NCBI GenBank assembly: GCA_004560375.1
Contig: SFVC01000001.1
Span: 1-64,000, forward strand
Reading direction: 5' to 3'
From: a bacterium
GTDB lineage: Bacteria; Bacillota; Clostridia; Oscillospirales; Oscillospiraceae
Length of the DNA stretch: 64,000 nucleotides
How positions within the stretch are numbered: the stretch's first letter is position 1; each line of letters starts with the position of its first letter. The notes beneath the pieces are model-generated. The model worked only from the letters and a program-made list of their open reading frames with translations. It was not told the DNA's origin and ran no database searches. Shown here in pieces: positions 15,280 to 23,480 of this stretch. Position numbers and translations under genes: made by a program.

Positions 15280-16317
15280 TCAGGTCCGCACCAGCTCCAG
15301 GAACCCGTCGGTGTAGAGCAGACCGCCGTCCGGGGCTACCCACATGGCCTGGACGCCGCAGCGCTCCGCCAGGGCGGCCCCCTCCGCCTGGGACAGGAGG
15401 AACAGGGCGGTGGACAGCCCATCCGCCAGCCCCGAATCGGGGCCCACCACGGTCACCGCCCGCCACAGCCGGCCGGGGCGGAGGGTATCCGGGTCGATGA
15501 TGTGGTGGTAGCGCACGCCGTCCACGGTATAGTACCGCTGGTAGTCGCCGCTGCTCACCACGGCCTGGTGTTGGATGTTCAGGGTGTGGAGGTAGTCCTG
15601 GGCTTCCCCGTCCGGCTCCTGCACCCCCACCACCCAGGGGGAATTTCCCTCGGGCTTGGGCCCGGTGGCCTGGACGTTGCCGCCCACGCTCACCAGCAGC
15701 CCCGCCGGGGCGGTACGGCACACCTGCTCCACCGCCCAGCCCTTGGCCACCGCCCCCACGTCCAGCCGGGCCAGAGGATCGGTGAGGCGGACGGTGGACG
15801 CCTCCTCGTCAAGCTCCAGCAGCGCAAAACCGGTGTGCCGGGCCGCCTCCTCCAGCGCCCCGGCGTCGGGGAGGGCGGCGTGCTCCGGGTCGTCCACCCC
15901 CTCCGTCCGGGCCTCATGCCACAGGGCCAGTACGCTGCCCATGGTCACGTCCACCTTCCCGCCGGTGAGCCCCTCCAGCTCCCGGCAGAACAGCAGCAGG
16001 TCGAGGATCCGGCCGTCTACCTCCACCGGATCCCCTCCGGCGTTGTCGTTGACGGTTTTCAGGTTATTGATCCCGTCGTACTCATGGTAGACGTCAAAGA
16101 GCTGGTGGTACTCCAGCAGGCTGTCGTGAAACTCCTGGGCCGTGCGCCGAAACTCCTCCTCGGTCTCCCCGTAGCCCACGATGGTGGTCACCGTGTCAAA
16201 GAGGGTCAGGAAGCTGGCCTCATAGCGGCGCGGCTTTTGCCCGGAGCCGGCCTGTCCGGCGCATCCGCTGAGCAGCAGCGCCGCCGCCAGCGCCAGCGCC
16301 AGAACCCGCTGCCTCAT
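15280..16317 (-). CDS. apbE: ApbE lipoprotein, FAD:protein FMN transferase
   Basis: 345-residue exported lipoprotein (lipobox LLSGC, Cys19). It uses FAD and Mg2+ to attach FMN covalently to Thr/Ser in flavoproteins outside the membrane. Family motifs are in order: DVGAVAKGWAVE, SVGGNVQATG, SGDYQRYY and HIIDPDTLRP, then the C-terminal metal-binding ADGLSTALF. Full length. Its place between the FMN-binding lipoprotein and rnfCDG says its targets are RnfD, RnfG and probably the lipoprotein upstream. GGAGGGAAGG precedes ATG 16317. Confidence 0.95.
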   Translation of the reverse strand: MRQRVLALALAAALLLSGCAGQAGSGQKPRRYEASFLTLFDTVTTIVGYGETEEEFRRTAQEFHDSLLEYHQLFDVYHEYDGINNLKTVNDNAGGDPVEVDGRILDLLLFCRELEGLTGGKVDVTMGSVLALWHEARTEGVDDPEHAALPDAGALEEAARHTGFALLELDEEASTVRLTDPLARLDVGAVAKGWAVEQVCRTAPAGLLVSVGGNVQATGPKPEGNSPWVVGVQEPDGEAQDYLHTLNIQHQAVVSSGDYQRYYTVDGVRYHHIIDPDTLRPGRLWRAVTVVGPDSGLADGLSTALFLLSQAEGAALAERCGVQAMWVAPDGGLLYTDGFLELVRT

Positions 16318-16336
16318 GTCCCTTCCCTCCTTGCGG

Positions 16337-16364
16337 CCGGGGCAGGCCGGACGGCCTGCCCCGG
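16337..16364 (-). terminator. Intercistronic hairpin between FMN lipoprotein and apbE
   Basis: A perfect 12-bp GC stem (16337-16348 with 16353-16364, loop GGAC) without a T-run. Such hairpins protect the upstream mRNA and would let the lipoprotein be made in excess over apbE and rnf. Confidence 0.5.
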
Positions 16365-16378
16365 AAGTGTCTGCCCGC

Positions 16379-17470
16379 TTACTTCGCGGCCTTCTCGATG
16401 ATCGTCTGGAACTCGCCGATGCCCACGGTGGTGGTGGCGGCCAGGTCGGCGTCGGTGGCCTTGCCGGTCTCGTCCACCGCCAGGCCCTTGATCTCGGCCA
16501 GGGTCTTGCCGGTGACGTAGGCGCAGAAGCCGGCGGCCTGCTCGTTCCACTCCTTGCCGATGGAGCTGGCCTTCTTCATGCCGTAGCCGTCGCCCAGCTC
16601 GTTCTTGGTCTTGGGGGCGACGGTCAGGTCGGTGGTGATCTTGCCGGCGGTGTCAAAGTTCACGTTGGCCTGCACCGCGTCGATATAGCAGCTGGTGACG
16701 GTATCGCCGTTAAAGGTGACGGCGGCAAAGGTGGCATAGGCCTGGGCCAGACCGTCTCCCTCGGCGGAGGCATCCTTGCTCTTGCTCATATTGGTCTCGC
16801 TGGCCAGGCCCAGCTTGTCGCCCTTGACCGCGCCCAGGTGGCTGGCGTTGTTGACGGCAGCCTCGATGCCGCCCACAAAGCTGCCGATATACAGGGTGAC
16901 GGAGGCGGCCAGATCCGCGTCAGTGGGCTTGCCGCCCTCGTCCACGGCGATGCCCTTCAGCTCGTCGATGGTCTTGCCCACGGCGTACTGGGCCATGGCC
17001 GCGGCCTGCTCGTTCCACTCCTTGCCGATGGAGCTGGCCTTACGCATCCCATAGTCGTCGCCCAGCTCGTTCTTGCTGGCGAAGGTGGTGGCGGGATCGG
17101 TGGTCAGCGCGCCAGAGGTGTTGAAGTTGATCTTGGCCTGGATGGCGTCGATGATACAGCTGTCAATCACGCCGTCGTCGCCCACGGTGACCGCCACCAG
17201 CAGGATGTCGCTCTGGGCAGTGCCGTCCTTCTCGGCCGTGGCATCCTTGCTGCTGTCCAGCCCGGTCACCACGGCAAGGCCGGTCTTGACGGGGGCAGCA
17301 TCGCCGTTGCCAGAGGGCGTCTGGGTCTCGGGGGGCGTCTGGGTCTCAACGGGCGCCTGGGTGGAGGGCTTATCCCCTTCCGGCCCCACCACCACGGTGG
17401 TGCAGCCCGCCAGGGCGGACAGCAGGAGCAGCGCGGAGAGCAGCAGAGCGGTGATCCGATTCAGTTTCAT
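16379..17470 (-). CDS. Tandem FMN-binding lipoprotein (PplA-like)
   Basis: 363-residue lipoprotein (Cys23 after LSALAG) with a disordered Thr/Pro linker (24-60) and two copies of one domain (about 62-205 and 213-360), each holding ASSIGKEWNEQAA and ending TDADLAA[S/T]. That ending aligns with the ApbE target motif Dxx(S/T)GAT, giving Ser190 and Thr346 as candidate FMN acceptors. The layout resembles PplA, the flavinylated lipoprotein of Listeria extracellular electron transfer. It would carry electrons across the wall from the RnfCDG module. Its ATG overlaps the stop of the DUF1622 gene (ATGA), and apbE follows at once, which supports flavinylation. Confidence 0.8.
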   Translation of the reverse strand: MKLNRITALLLSALLLLSALAGCTTVVVGPEGDKPSTQAPVETQTPPETQTPSGNGDAAPVKTGLAVVTGLDSSKDATAEKDGTAQSDILLVAVTVGDDGVIDSCIIDAIQAKINFNTSGALTTDPATTFASKNELGDDYGMRKASSIGKEWNEQAAAMAQYAVGKTIDELKGIAVDEGGKPTDADLAASVTLYIGSFVGGIEAAVNNASHLGAVKGDKLGLASETNMSKSKDASAEGDGLAQAYATFAAVTFNGDTVTSCYIDAVQANVNFDTAGKITTDLTVAPKTKNELGDGYGMKKASSIGKEWNEQAAGFCAYVTGKTLAEIKGLAVDETGKATDADLAATTTVGIGEFQTIIEKAAK

Positions 17471-17820
17471 TTTGTAATTCCTCCTAAAGTCTCTTGTTGG
17501 GATGTATCATGCTGCTTCATTTCAAAATGGATGAGGAATGAAAGCAAAGCACGCAGAATGATGACGGCCCCCAGCACCATCAGCTCGGTCATGTCCCGAA
17601 CCAACACGGTTTTCAGGATCTCGGCGGCCATTTTGAACTCCAGGCTCAGGGCCAGCCCGGAGGCCAGCTGGGACTTCACGTCCCCCGGGGTGCGGGTGAA
17701 CAGCCCCCGGAAATACCGCCAGAAGGCGGTACAGGTGGATACGGCGATGACCAGAATACCCATCATCTCGCACAGCGGGATCAGTACCTCCAGCACCGCC
17801 TCCACCAGATGCTCCAGCAT
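17467..17820 (-). CDS. DUF1622 family membrane protein
   Basis: 117-residue inner-membrane protein with two long hydrophobic segments (about 5-30 and 78-97) and the DUF1622 signature GLALSLEFKMAAEILKT...LGAVIILRALLSF. Function unknown. It is the first gene of the flavin/Rnf-like operon and is translationally coupled to the FMN lipoprotein, which suggests a role in that redox chain. ATG 17820 follows GGGGGGAG. Confidence 0.8.
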   Translation of the reverse strand: MLEHLVEAVLEVLIPLCEMMGILVIAVSTCTAFWRYFRGLFTRTPGDVKSQLASGLALSLEFKMAAEILKTVLVRDMTELMVLGAVIILRALLSFLIHFEMKQHDTSQQETLGGITK

Positions 17821-17858
17821 GAGAACTCCCCCCTTTTTTCAACAGTTTATGCGCCCCG

Positions 17859-17896
17859 CCTTAATGGCACATATATGCCCCCTTAATGTTTGTTAA
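17859..17896 (-). promoter_or_regulatory. Direct repeats upstream of the flavin/Rnf-like operon
   Basis: CCTTAATG occurs at 17859-17866 and again at 17881-17888, a 22-base period (two helical turns), as expected for an OmpR-type response regulator. A weak TTAACA (17891-17896) and TATATG may form the promoter. The OmpR-type regulator encoded 2 kb away is the natural candidate, which is inference. Confidence 0.4.
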
Positions 17897-17908
17897 GAAA
17901 AAGACAAT

Positions 17909-17935
17909 CGCCCCGCCGGGCATACCGGCAGGGCG
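17909..17935 (-). terminator. Terminator of the histidine kinase gene
   Basis: An 11-bp GC-rich stem (CGCCCTGCCGG on the minus strand, with one mismatched pair) around a short loop, 48 bases after the kinase stop and followed by a T-rich stretch. Confidence 0.6.
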
Positions 17936-17983
17936 AAAAGGTTTGTTCGGGTTCCGCCCGCCGCGGCGGCCACGGGCGGGCCC

Positions 17984-19726
17984 TCAGGGCTGGGGTGATT
18001 CCTCCTCCGGCGGGGCGGCGGGAAAGGCGACGGTGAAGGCGGTGCCCTGGCCGGCGGCGCTCTCCAAGGTGATGGTTCCGCCATGGGCCTCCACAATCTG
18101 CTGCACAATGGCCAGGCCCAGGCCGATGCCCTTGCCCGAGCCCTTGGTGGTGAAGAAGGGGTCGAAGATCAGATCCTTCACCTCGTCGGGGATGCCCGGG
18201 CCGTTGTCCGCCACCCGCAGGACGACGTGCTCCCCGTCCGTTCCGGTGGACACCCGCACGGTGCCCCCCTGGCCGGCCAACGCCTCAAAGGAGTTCAGCA
18301 CCAGGTTCAGCGTCATCTGGAACAGCTGGGTCTCGTCCCCCAGAATGGGGCGGCTCCGGCCGGTGAAGCCGGTATCCACCCGCACCCCCTTGGGACGGGC
18401 TGGGGCGGTCACCTCCAGCACCTGCTCCGCCAGCGTGTCCAGCCGGATGGGGCGCAGCGCGCCGGGGGTCTCCTTCCGGGAGAGGTTGGACAGCCGGGAG
18501 ATGATCTGTTTGGCCTTCTGGGAGGCGTTGTAGATCTCCAGGGCATTGTCATAGGACTCCGTGTCCTCCGGGGGCAGCTTTTCCAGGATGAGGATGCTGT
18601 ACCCCATGATGGGGGTGAGCAGGTTGTTGAACTCATGGGCGATGCCGGAGGTCAGGGTGCCGATGGTCTCCAGCCGCTGCCGGTGGGCCATCTCCCGGGT
18701 CTGGGCGTTGAGGGCCTCCATAGCCTCCGCCTTGGCCTTCAGCACCTCCAGCTCCTCCTGTGCCTGGCGGTGGCCCCGGCGGGAGCGCATCAGGAACAGG
18801 GCCAGCGCCCCCGCCCCCGCCATGATCACCACGCCGCACAGCACCATTTGGGCGGCGGCGATCTGGAAGGGACGGATCACCTGATCATAGTTCCGGGCCA
18901 CCCCCACGGTGAAGCAGCCGTTTTCATTGCCGGGGGCGGGGAGCACCGCCATCCGGGCGGTGTAGCTTTTCCCGCCGGACTGGCCGCCGCTGCGGAAAAA
19001 GTCGGAGCTGGGCTGTCCCGACCGCTGGGCGGACAGCATCAGGTAGAGACTGCTGTGAACCAGGGGATCCAGGCTGTCCACGGCATCCACCCGGATCCCC
19101 TCCTGGGTGCGGTGGAAGAAATACCGCTCCCGGGCGTCCAGCACCAGGATGCGGTCGGTCTCCTCGGCGGCGGTCTGCTCCTCGGCGATGGCGAAGAACG
19201 CCTCCCCGTCGATGAGGGCGGCGTAGCCCACCTCCCCCTTCTCCAGAACCAGGGCCACATAGGGCCGCCCCGCCCCGTCCGCCCACAGGGAGATCCCGAT
19301 GCCCCCGATCCGCCCGATGACGTCCAGCAGTTCATAGTCGGTGCTGTCCCCGGTGGACAGCACCACCCTGCCCTCCCGGAGCACCAGCATGGACTCCACC
19401 ATCACCGTCTTGGGCAGGGGGCTCTCCCGCAGGTAATAGAGCAGATCCTCCGCCCCGCCGCCGCCGAGGTAGCGCTCCTCCGCCCGCAGGAAGCCCGTGC
19501 GGGTGGTGATGTACTCCAGATCGGAGCAGTACCAGGCGAAATGGCCCATGATGTTGTTGTCCACCGATTGGGCGGTTTTCATCAGCTGTCCGTCCTGCCC
19601 GTCCACCAGCAGCTGCTGGCTGCGGTGAAACACGCCGGACATCATCGCCAGGCCCAGGAGGATCACCAGCAGGGCCAGCGCAGGGATCACGGGGACGCGG
19701 CGCAGCCCCCTGGCTTTGTTCTCCAT
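17984..19726 (-). CDS. Membrane sensor histidine kinase
   Basis: 580-residue kinase. Helix 1 at about 13-33, an extracytoplasmic sensor region (34-289) with Cache-like character, helix 2 at about 290-313, then a coiled linker. HisKA domain with phospho-His364 in GIAHEFNNLL, N box LVLNSFEAL, G1 DNGPGIP and G2 GSGKGIGLGLAIV. The HEFNN/phosphatase-type H box resembles NtrB-like kinases. ATG 19726 is chosen for the AGGAGG before it; the same frame stays open far upstream across the regulator gene, but that is antisense shadow. It is divergent from its response regulator and adjacent to the flavin/Rnf-like operon. Confidence 0.92.
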   Translation of the reverse strand: MENKARGLRRVPVIPALALLVILLGLAMMSGVFHRSQQLLVDGQDGQLMKTAQSVDNNIMGHFAWYCSDLEYITTRTGFLRAEERYLGGGGAEDLLYYLRESPLPKTVMVESMLVLREGRVVLSTGDSTDYELLDVIGRIGGIGISLWADGAGRPYVALVLEKGEVGYAALIDGEAFFAIAEEQTAAEETDRILVLDARERYFFHRTQEGIRVDAVDSLDPLVHSSLYLMLSAQRSGQPSSDFFRSGGQSGGKSYTARMAVLPAPGNENGCFTVGVARNYDQVIRPFQIAAAQMVLCGVVIMAGAGALALFLMRSRRGHRQAQEELEVLKAKAEAMEALNAQTREMAHRQRLETIGTLTSGIAHEFNNLLTPIMGYSILILEKLPPEDTESYDNALEIYNASQKAKQIISRLSNLSRKETPGALRPIRLDTLAEQVLEVTAPARPKGVRVDTGFTGRSRPILGDETQLFQMTLNLVLNSFEALAGQGGTVRVSTGTDGEHVVLRVADNGPGIPDEVKDLIFDPFFTTKGSGKGIGLGLAIVQQIVEAHGGTITLESAAGQGTAFTVAFPAAPPEEESPQP

Positions 19727-19797
19727 ATCGTCCTCCTGTGGGTTTCTCCGGGACGGGCCCGCGGTTTCACCCCGGGGCTTGCGCCCGGGCCCATCTA

Positions 19798-19838
19798 TGT
19801 GATATAATTCACAATATAGTTTTATCAGTCTATCACAG
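19798..19838. promoter_or_regulatory. Divergent promoter with TGTGA-N6-TCACA box
   Basis: TGTGA TATAAT TCACA (19798-19813) is a perfect match to the CRP/FNR-family site (used by E. coli CRP and by Bacillus Fnr). For the regulator gene TTCACA (19809-19814) and TATCAC are 17 bases apart on the plus strand, so the box overlaps that -35. It lies in the 144-base gap between the kinase and the regulator. Confidence 0.55.
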
Positions 19839-19870
19839 GAACTTTCTTCTGTAAAGGGGGAGGATACGCC

Positions 19871-20554
19871 ATGGCGGATACGGTTTTGATTGTGGACGAT
19901 GACGAGGCGGTGCTGACCATGCTCCGCAAGGTGATGAAAAGCAGCGGTATCGAGTCCGATGTGGCGCGCAGCGGCGGGGAGGCCATTGAGCTGGCGGGGC
20001 GGGGCCACTACGATCTGATGCTGCTGGATGTGAATATGCCGGGGATGGATGGGTTTGAGGTGATCCAGACCCTCCGGGGCCGGGGCCTCAAGCTGCCCAT
20101 CATCATTGTCAGCGGCCGCAAGGAAGACTACGACGCACTTTACGGCCTGGACATCGGCGCGGACGACTACCTGACCAAGCCCTTCAATCCGGTGACCCTG
20201 GGGGCCAAGGTGAAGGCCCTCATCCGCCGCAGCCGGGGGGAACTGACAGGGGCGGGGGGCGTGCTGGCCGCGGGGCCTTTCCGCTATGACACCAGCACCC
20301 TGCGGTTTTACAAGGGCGGGGTGGAGATCGTGCTGTCCTCCAAGGAAAACGCCATGATGAAGCTGTTCCTGGACAACGTGAACCGCATTTTCACCAAGGA
20401 TATGATCTACGACCTGGTGTGGGGCTCGTCCATTGTGGACGAAAACGCCATTATGGTGTATATCAGCCGCCTGCGGCAGAAGATTGAGGAGGATCCCGCC
20501 CGGCCCGCCTACATCCAGACGGTGCGAGGCCTGGGGTACCGCTTTGTAGTTTGA
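19871..20554 (+). CDS. OmpR-family response regulator
   Basis: 227-residue two-component transcription factor. Receiver domain with acidic pocket Asp9-Asp11, phospho-acceptor Asp53 (LLDVNMPG) and Lys103 (LTKPF), then a winged-helix DNA-binding domain (about 128-227) ending YIQTVRGLGYRFVV. ATG 19871 follows GGGGGAGG. Its partner is the divergently encoded kinase. Likely targets are its own region and the neighbouring redox operon with CCTTAATG repeats (inference). Confidence 0.95.
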   Translation: MADTVLIVDDDEAVLTMLRKVMKSSGIESDVARSGGEAIELAGRGHYDLMLLDVNMPGMDGFEVIQTLRGRGLKLPIIIVSGRKEDYDALYGLDIGADDYLTKPFNPVTLGAKVKALIRRSRGELTGAGGVLAAGPFRYDTSTLRFYKGGVEIVLSSKENAMMKLFLDNVNRIFTKDMIYDLVWGSSIVDENAIMVYISRLRQKIEEDPARPAYIQTVRGLGYRFVV

Positions 20555-20656
20555 GCCGGAACGCCGCCGGGCGTGGGCGGTGGACAAGGCAGAAAAGGCC
20601 CGGATCGCCGGCGATCCGATGGCTCAGGGACTGTCGTTGACAAAACATCTTGAAAT

Positions 20657-20689
20657 AAGGAAAGGCACGCCTATGGCGTGCCTTTCCTT
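20657..20689. terminator. Bidirectional terminator between response regulator and mutS
   Basis: A perfect 15-bp stem (20657-20671 with 20675-20689, loop TAT). It ends the plus-strand regulator transcript and overlaps the mutS stop codon, so it also closes the minus-strand transcript. Confidence 0.8.
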
Positions 20690-23318
20690 ATAACCGCTGC
20701 TTCAACTGATACAGCAGGTTTAGCGCCTCAATGGGGGTCAGGGTGTCCACGGCGGTATTCCGCAGCTCGTCCAGCACCGCCGCTCCCGCCATATCACCCA
20801 AGGACACCTGACCGTCCGGCTGCTCCCGGGCCGTCCGCGGGGCAGGGGAGGGGGCGCCCTGTCCCTCCAGCTCCGACAGGATCTCCCGGGCCCGGTTCAC
20901 CACTCGCTCCGGTACCCCGGCCAGCTTGGCCACCTCCACGCCATAGCTCTGATCCGCGCCGCCGGGGACGATCTTCCGCAGAAACACGATGCCGTCCCCC
21001 CGCTTTTTGGCGGAGATGTGGTAGTTTTCCACCCCCTCGATGGACTGATCCACCTCGGTGAGCTCGTGGTAGTGGGTGGCAAACAGGGTTTTCGCCCCCA
21101 ACCGCTTCTTGTCGGCGCAGTACTCCAGCACCGCCCGGGCGATGGACATACCGTCGTAGGTGGAGGTACCCCGGCCGATCTCGTCCAGGATGAGCAGGGA
21201 GCGGGGGGTGGCGTTTTTGAGCATGGCCGCCACCTCGGTCATCTCCACCATGAAAGTGGACTGGCCCGCCGCCAGATCATCCGACGCCCCGATCCGGGTG
21301 AACACCCGATCCACCACCCCGATCCGGGCGGAGCGGGCGGGCACAAAGGAGCCCATCTGGGCCATGAGCACGATGAGGGCCACCTGCCGCATATAGGTGG
21401 ACTTGCCCGCCATGTTGGGCCCGGTGATGATGGCCAGGCGGTGGGTTCCGCCGTCCATCCGGGTGTCGTTGGGCACGAACAGGGATCCGTCCAGCATCCG
21501 CTCCACCACCGGGTGGCGGCCCTCCTTGATGTCGATGACGCCGCTGGCGTCCACCTCCGGGCGGCAGTACCCCCCCTGGGCCGCGGCGGCGGCGAAGGAG
21601 GCCAGCACGTCCAGCCGGGCCACGCAGGCCGCGGCCTCCTGCACCTGACGCACCTGGGCGGAGGCGGCCTCCCGCAGCTCCCGGAACAGCTGGTACTCCA
21701 GGGCGGTGACCCGGCTCTGGGCGGAGAGGATCTCGTTTTCCAGATCCTTCAGCTCCTGGGTGAAGAACCGCTCGCAGTTCACCAGGGTCTGCTTGCGGAT
21801 GTAGTCCTCCGGCACCAGATCGTAGTAGCTCTTGGACACCTCGATGTAGTAGCCGAACACCTTGTTATAGCGCACCTTCAGGCTCTTGATCCCGGTGCGC
21901 TCCTTCTCCCGGCCCTCCAGGGCGGCCAGCAGATCCGCCCCGTGATCCAGAATGTCCCGCAGCCTGTCCACCTCGGCGTTGTAGCCCGTCCGGATGAAGT
22001 TCCCCTCCCGGATGGTGAAGGGCAGGCGGTTGTCGTCCGTGTCCTCCCGGATGGCGGACAGCAGCAGGGCCTGGAGCTCCTCCAGCCCGCCCAGCCCCTC
22101 CGCCAGCGGCTCCAGGGCGGCTGCCGCCGCGTCCCGGGCCCGATCCGCCAGCTCGGGCAGGACGGACAGCCCGGTGCCCAGCAGCAGCATATCCCGGGCG
22201 TTGGCGGAGCCGTACACCACCTTGCCGATGAGCCGTTCCAGATCGGGCACACGGCGGAGGGTGCGAATCAGCTCCTCCCGGGCCACCGCGTCCCCTAAAA
22301 GGGCGGCCACCTGATCCTGCCGCCGGGCGATGGCGGCGGGGGAGAGCAGGGGCTGCTCGATCCAGGCCCGGATCATCCGGTGGCCCATGGGGGTCTTGGT
22401 CTTGTCCAGCACCCACAGCAGGGAGCCCTTCTTGTCCTGCCCCCGGAAGGTCTCGGTGAGCTCCAGGGTGCGCCGGGCGGTGAGATCCAGCTCCATAAAG
22501 TCCTGCTCCGCCCCGCCCTCCGGGGCCGCGGAGTTGAGATGGCCCAGGTTGGTCTTCTGCGTCTCGGCCAGGTAAGCCGCCAGCGCCCCCGACGCCTGGA
22601 GGCACAGCCGGGGGCCGTCCTCCTCCGGCAGGGGCTCGTCCGCCTTCCGCAGGCCGCAGTCTGCCAGCGCCTGGGCCGCCTGGGCGGGGCGGAAGCGAAC
22701 CTCGTCCCCCCGCTGCCACAGGCAGCCCAGCCGCTCCTTGAGGAAGGTGGTCAGGTCGGGGTCGGAGGCGGCGGCGTCGGACAAAATGGCCTCGCTGGGG
22801 GGACAGGCCGCCAGGGCGTTGAGCAGGTGGGGCAGGAAGCCCTTCCCCAGATAAGGGACGGCGGCGAACTGCCCTGTGGACAGGTCGCACCGGGCCAGGG
22901 CGGCCCCGGCGCTGTCCCGGTAGACGGCGCAGATGTAGTTGTTCCGGCTCTCGTCCAGCATCACGTCGTCCATGGCGGTGCCGGGGGTGACGATGCGGAT
23001 CACGTCCCGATCCACCAGCCCCTTGGCGGTGGCGGGATCCTCCATCTGCTCGCAGATAGCCACCTTGTACCCCCGCTTGATGAGCCGGGCGATGTAGCTT
23101 TGGGCGGAGTGGTAGGGCACGCCGCACATGGGCACCCGATCCTCCTCCGGCTTGCCCCGATCCCGGGTGGTGAGGGTGAGGCTCAGCTCCTCCGCCCCCA
23201 GCCTGGCGTCGTCGTGGAACATCTCGTAAAAGTCGCCCAGCCGGAAGAACAGCAGGCAGTCCGGGTGCTCCTCCTTCACCCGCCAGTACTGTTTCATCAT
23301 GGGGGTCAGTTCCGCCAT
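20688..23318 (-). CDS. mutS: DNA mismatch repair protein MutS
   Basis: 876-residue mismatch-recognition ATPase. N-terminal mismatch-binding domain with FFRLGDFYEMF (Phe-X-Glu type contact), connector, lever and clamp domains, and ABC-type ATPase with Walker A GPNMAGKSTYMRQ, signature STFMVEM and Walker B LLILDEIGRGTSTYDG. A C-terminal helix-turn-helix follows. Normal length for the MutS1 family. ATG 23318 has GAGAAGGTGA upstream. No mutL is in the window; the gene upstream is mreC behind a repeat. Confidence 0.97.
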   Translation of the reverse strand: MAELTPMMKQYWRVKEEHPDCLLFFRLGDFYEMFHDDARLGAEELSLTLTTRDRGKPEEDRVPMCGVPYHSAQSYIARLIKRGYKVAICEQMEDPATAKGLVDRDVIRIVTPGTAMDDVMLDESRNNYICAVYRDSAGAALARCDLSTGQFAAVPYLGKGFLPHLLNALAACPPSEAILSDAAASDPDLTTFLKERLGCLWQRGDEVRFRPAQAAQALADCGLRKADEPLPEEDGPRLCLQASGALAAYLAETQKTNLGHLNSAAPEGGAEQDFMELDLTARRTLELTETFRGQDKKGSLLWVLDKTKTPMGHRMIRAWIEQPLLSPAAIARRQDQVAALLGDAVAREELIRTLRRVPDLERLIGKVVYGSANARDMLLLGTGLSVLPELADRARDAAAAALEPLAEGLGGLEELQALLLSAIREDTDDNRLPFTIREGNFIRTGYNAEVDRLRDILDHGADLLAALEGREKERTGIKSLKVRYNKVFGYYIEVSKSYYDLVPEDYIRKQTLVNCERFFTQELKDLENEILSAQSRVTALEYQLFRELREAASAQVRQVQEAAACVARLDVLASFAAAAAQGGYCRPEVDASGVIDIKEGRHPVVERMLDGSLFVPNDTRMDGGTHRLAIITGPNMAGKSTYMRQVALIVLMAQMGSFVPARSARIGVVDRVFTRIGASDDLAAGQSTFMVEMTEVAAMLKNATPRSLLILDEIGRGTSTYDGMSIARAVLEYCADKKRLGAKTLFATHYHELTEVDQSIEGVENYHISAKKRGDGIVFLRKIVPGGADQSYGVEVAKLAGVPERVVNRAREILSELEGQGAPSPAPRTAREQPDGQVSLGDMAGAAVLDELRNTAVDTLTPIEALNLLYQLKQRL

Positions 23319-23345
23319 GGGATCACCTTCTCTTTGTTAGAAAAT

Positions 23346-23470
23346 GTAGGGGAGGGGCTTGCCCCTCCCGGGGGACAGAGGGGGCGCCGAAAAGGCGGGA
23401 GGGGCAAGCCCCTCCCCTACGGGGTCGGCGATGGACGTGTGCCACCGGCACACACCGCCCCCTCCCCTAC
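23346..23470. repeat. GC-rich dispersed repeat, full copy with inverted arms
   Basis: Two perfect 25-base inverted arms (23346-23370 and 23396-23420, core GTAGGGGAGGGGCTTG) flank a GC spacer. A second module (23424-23470) contains the hairpin GTGTGCC / GGCACAC and ends CCCCTCCCCTAC. Related pieces occur at 27632-27665, 40773-40797 and 60083-60156. It fills the gap between mutS and mreC and can fold into a very stable hairpin, so it may end or stabilise transcripts. Confidence 0.8.
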
Positions 23471-23480
23471 AAAATTGGTA

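Noticed and set aside
17984..20587. An 867-codon minus-strand frame
   Set aside because: Only the part from 19726 down is the kinase with a ribosome site; the rest is antisense to the response regulator.
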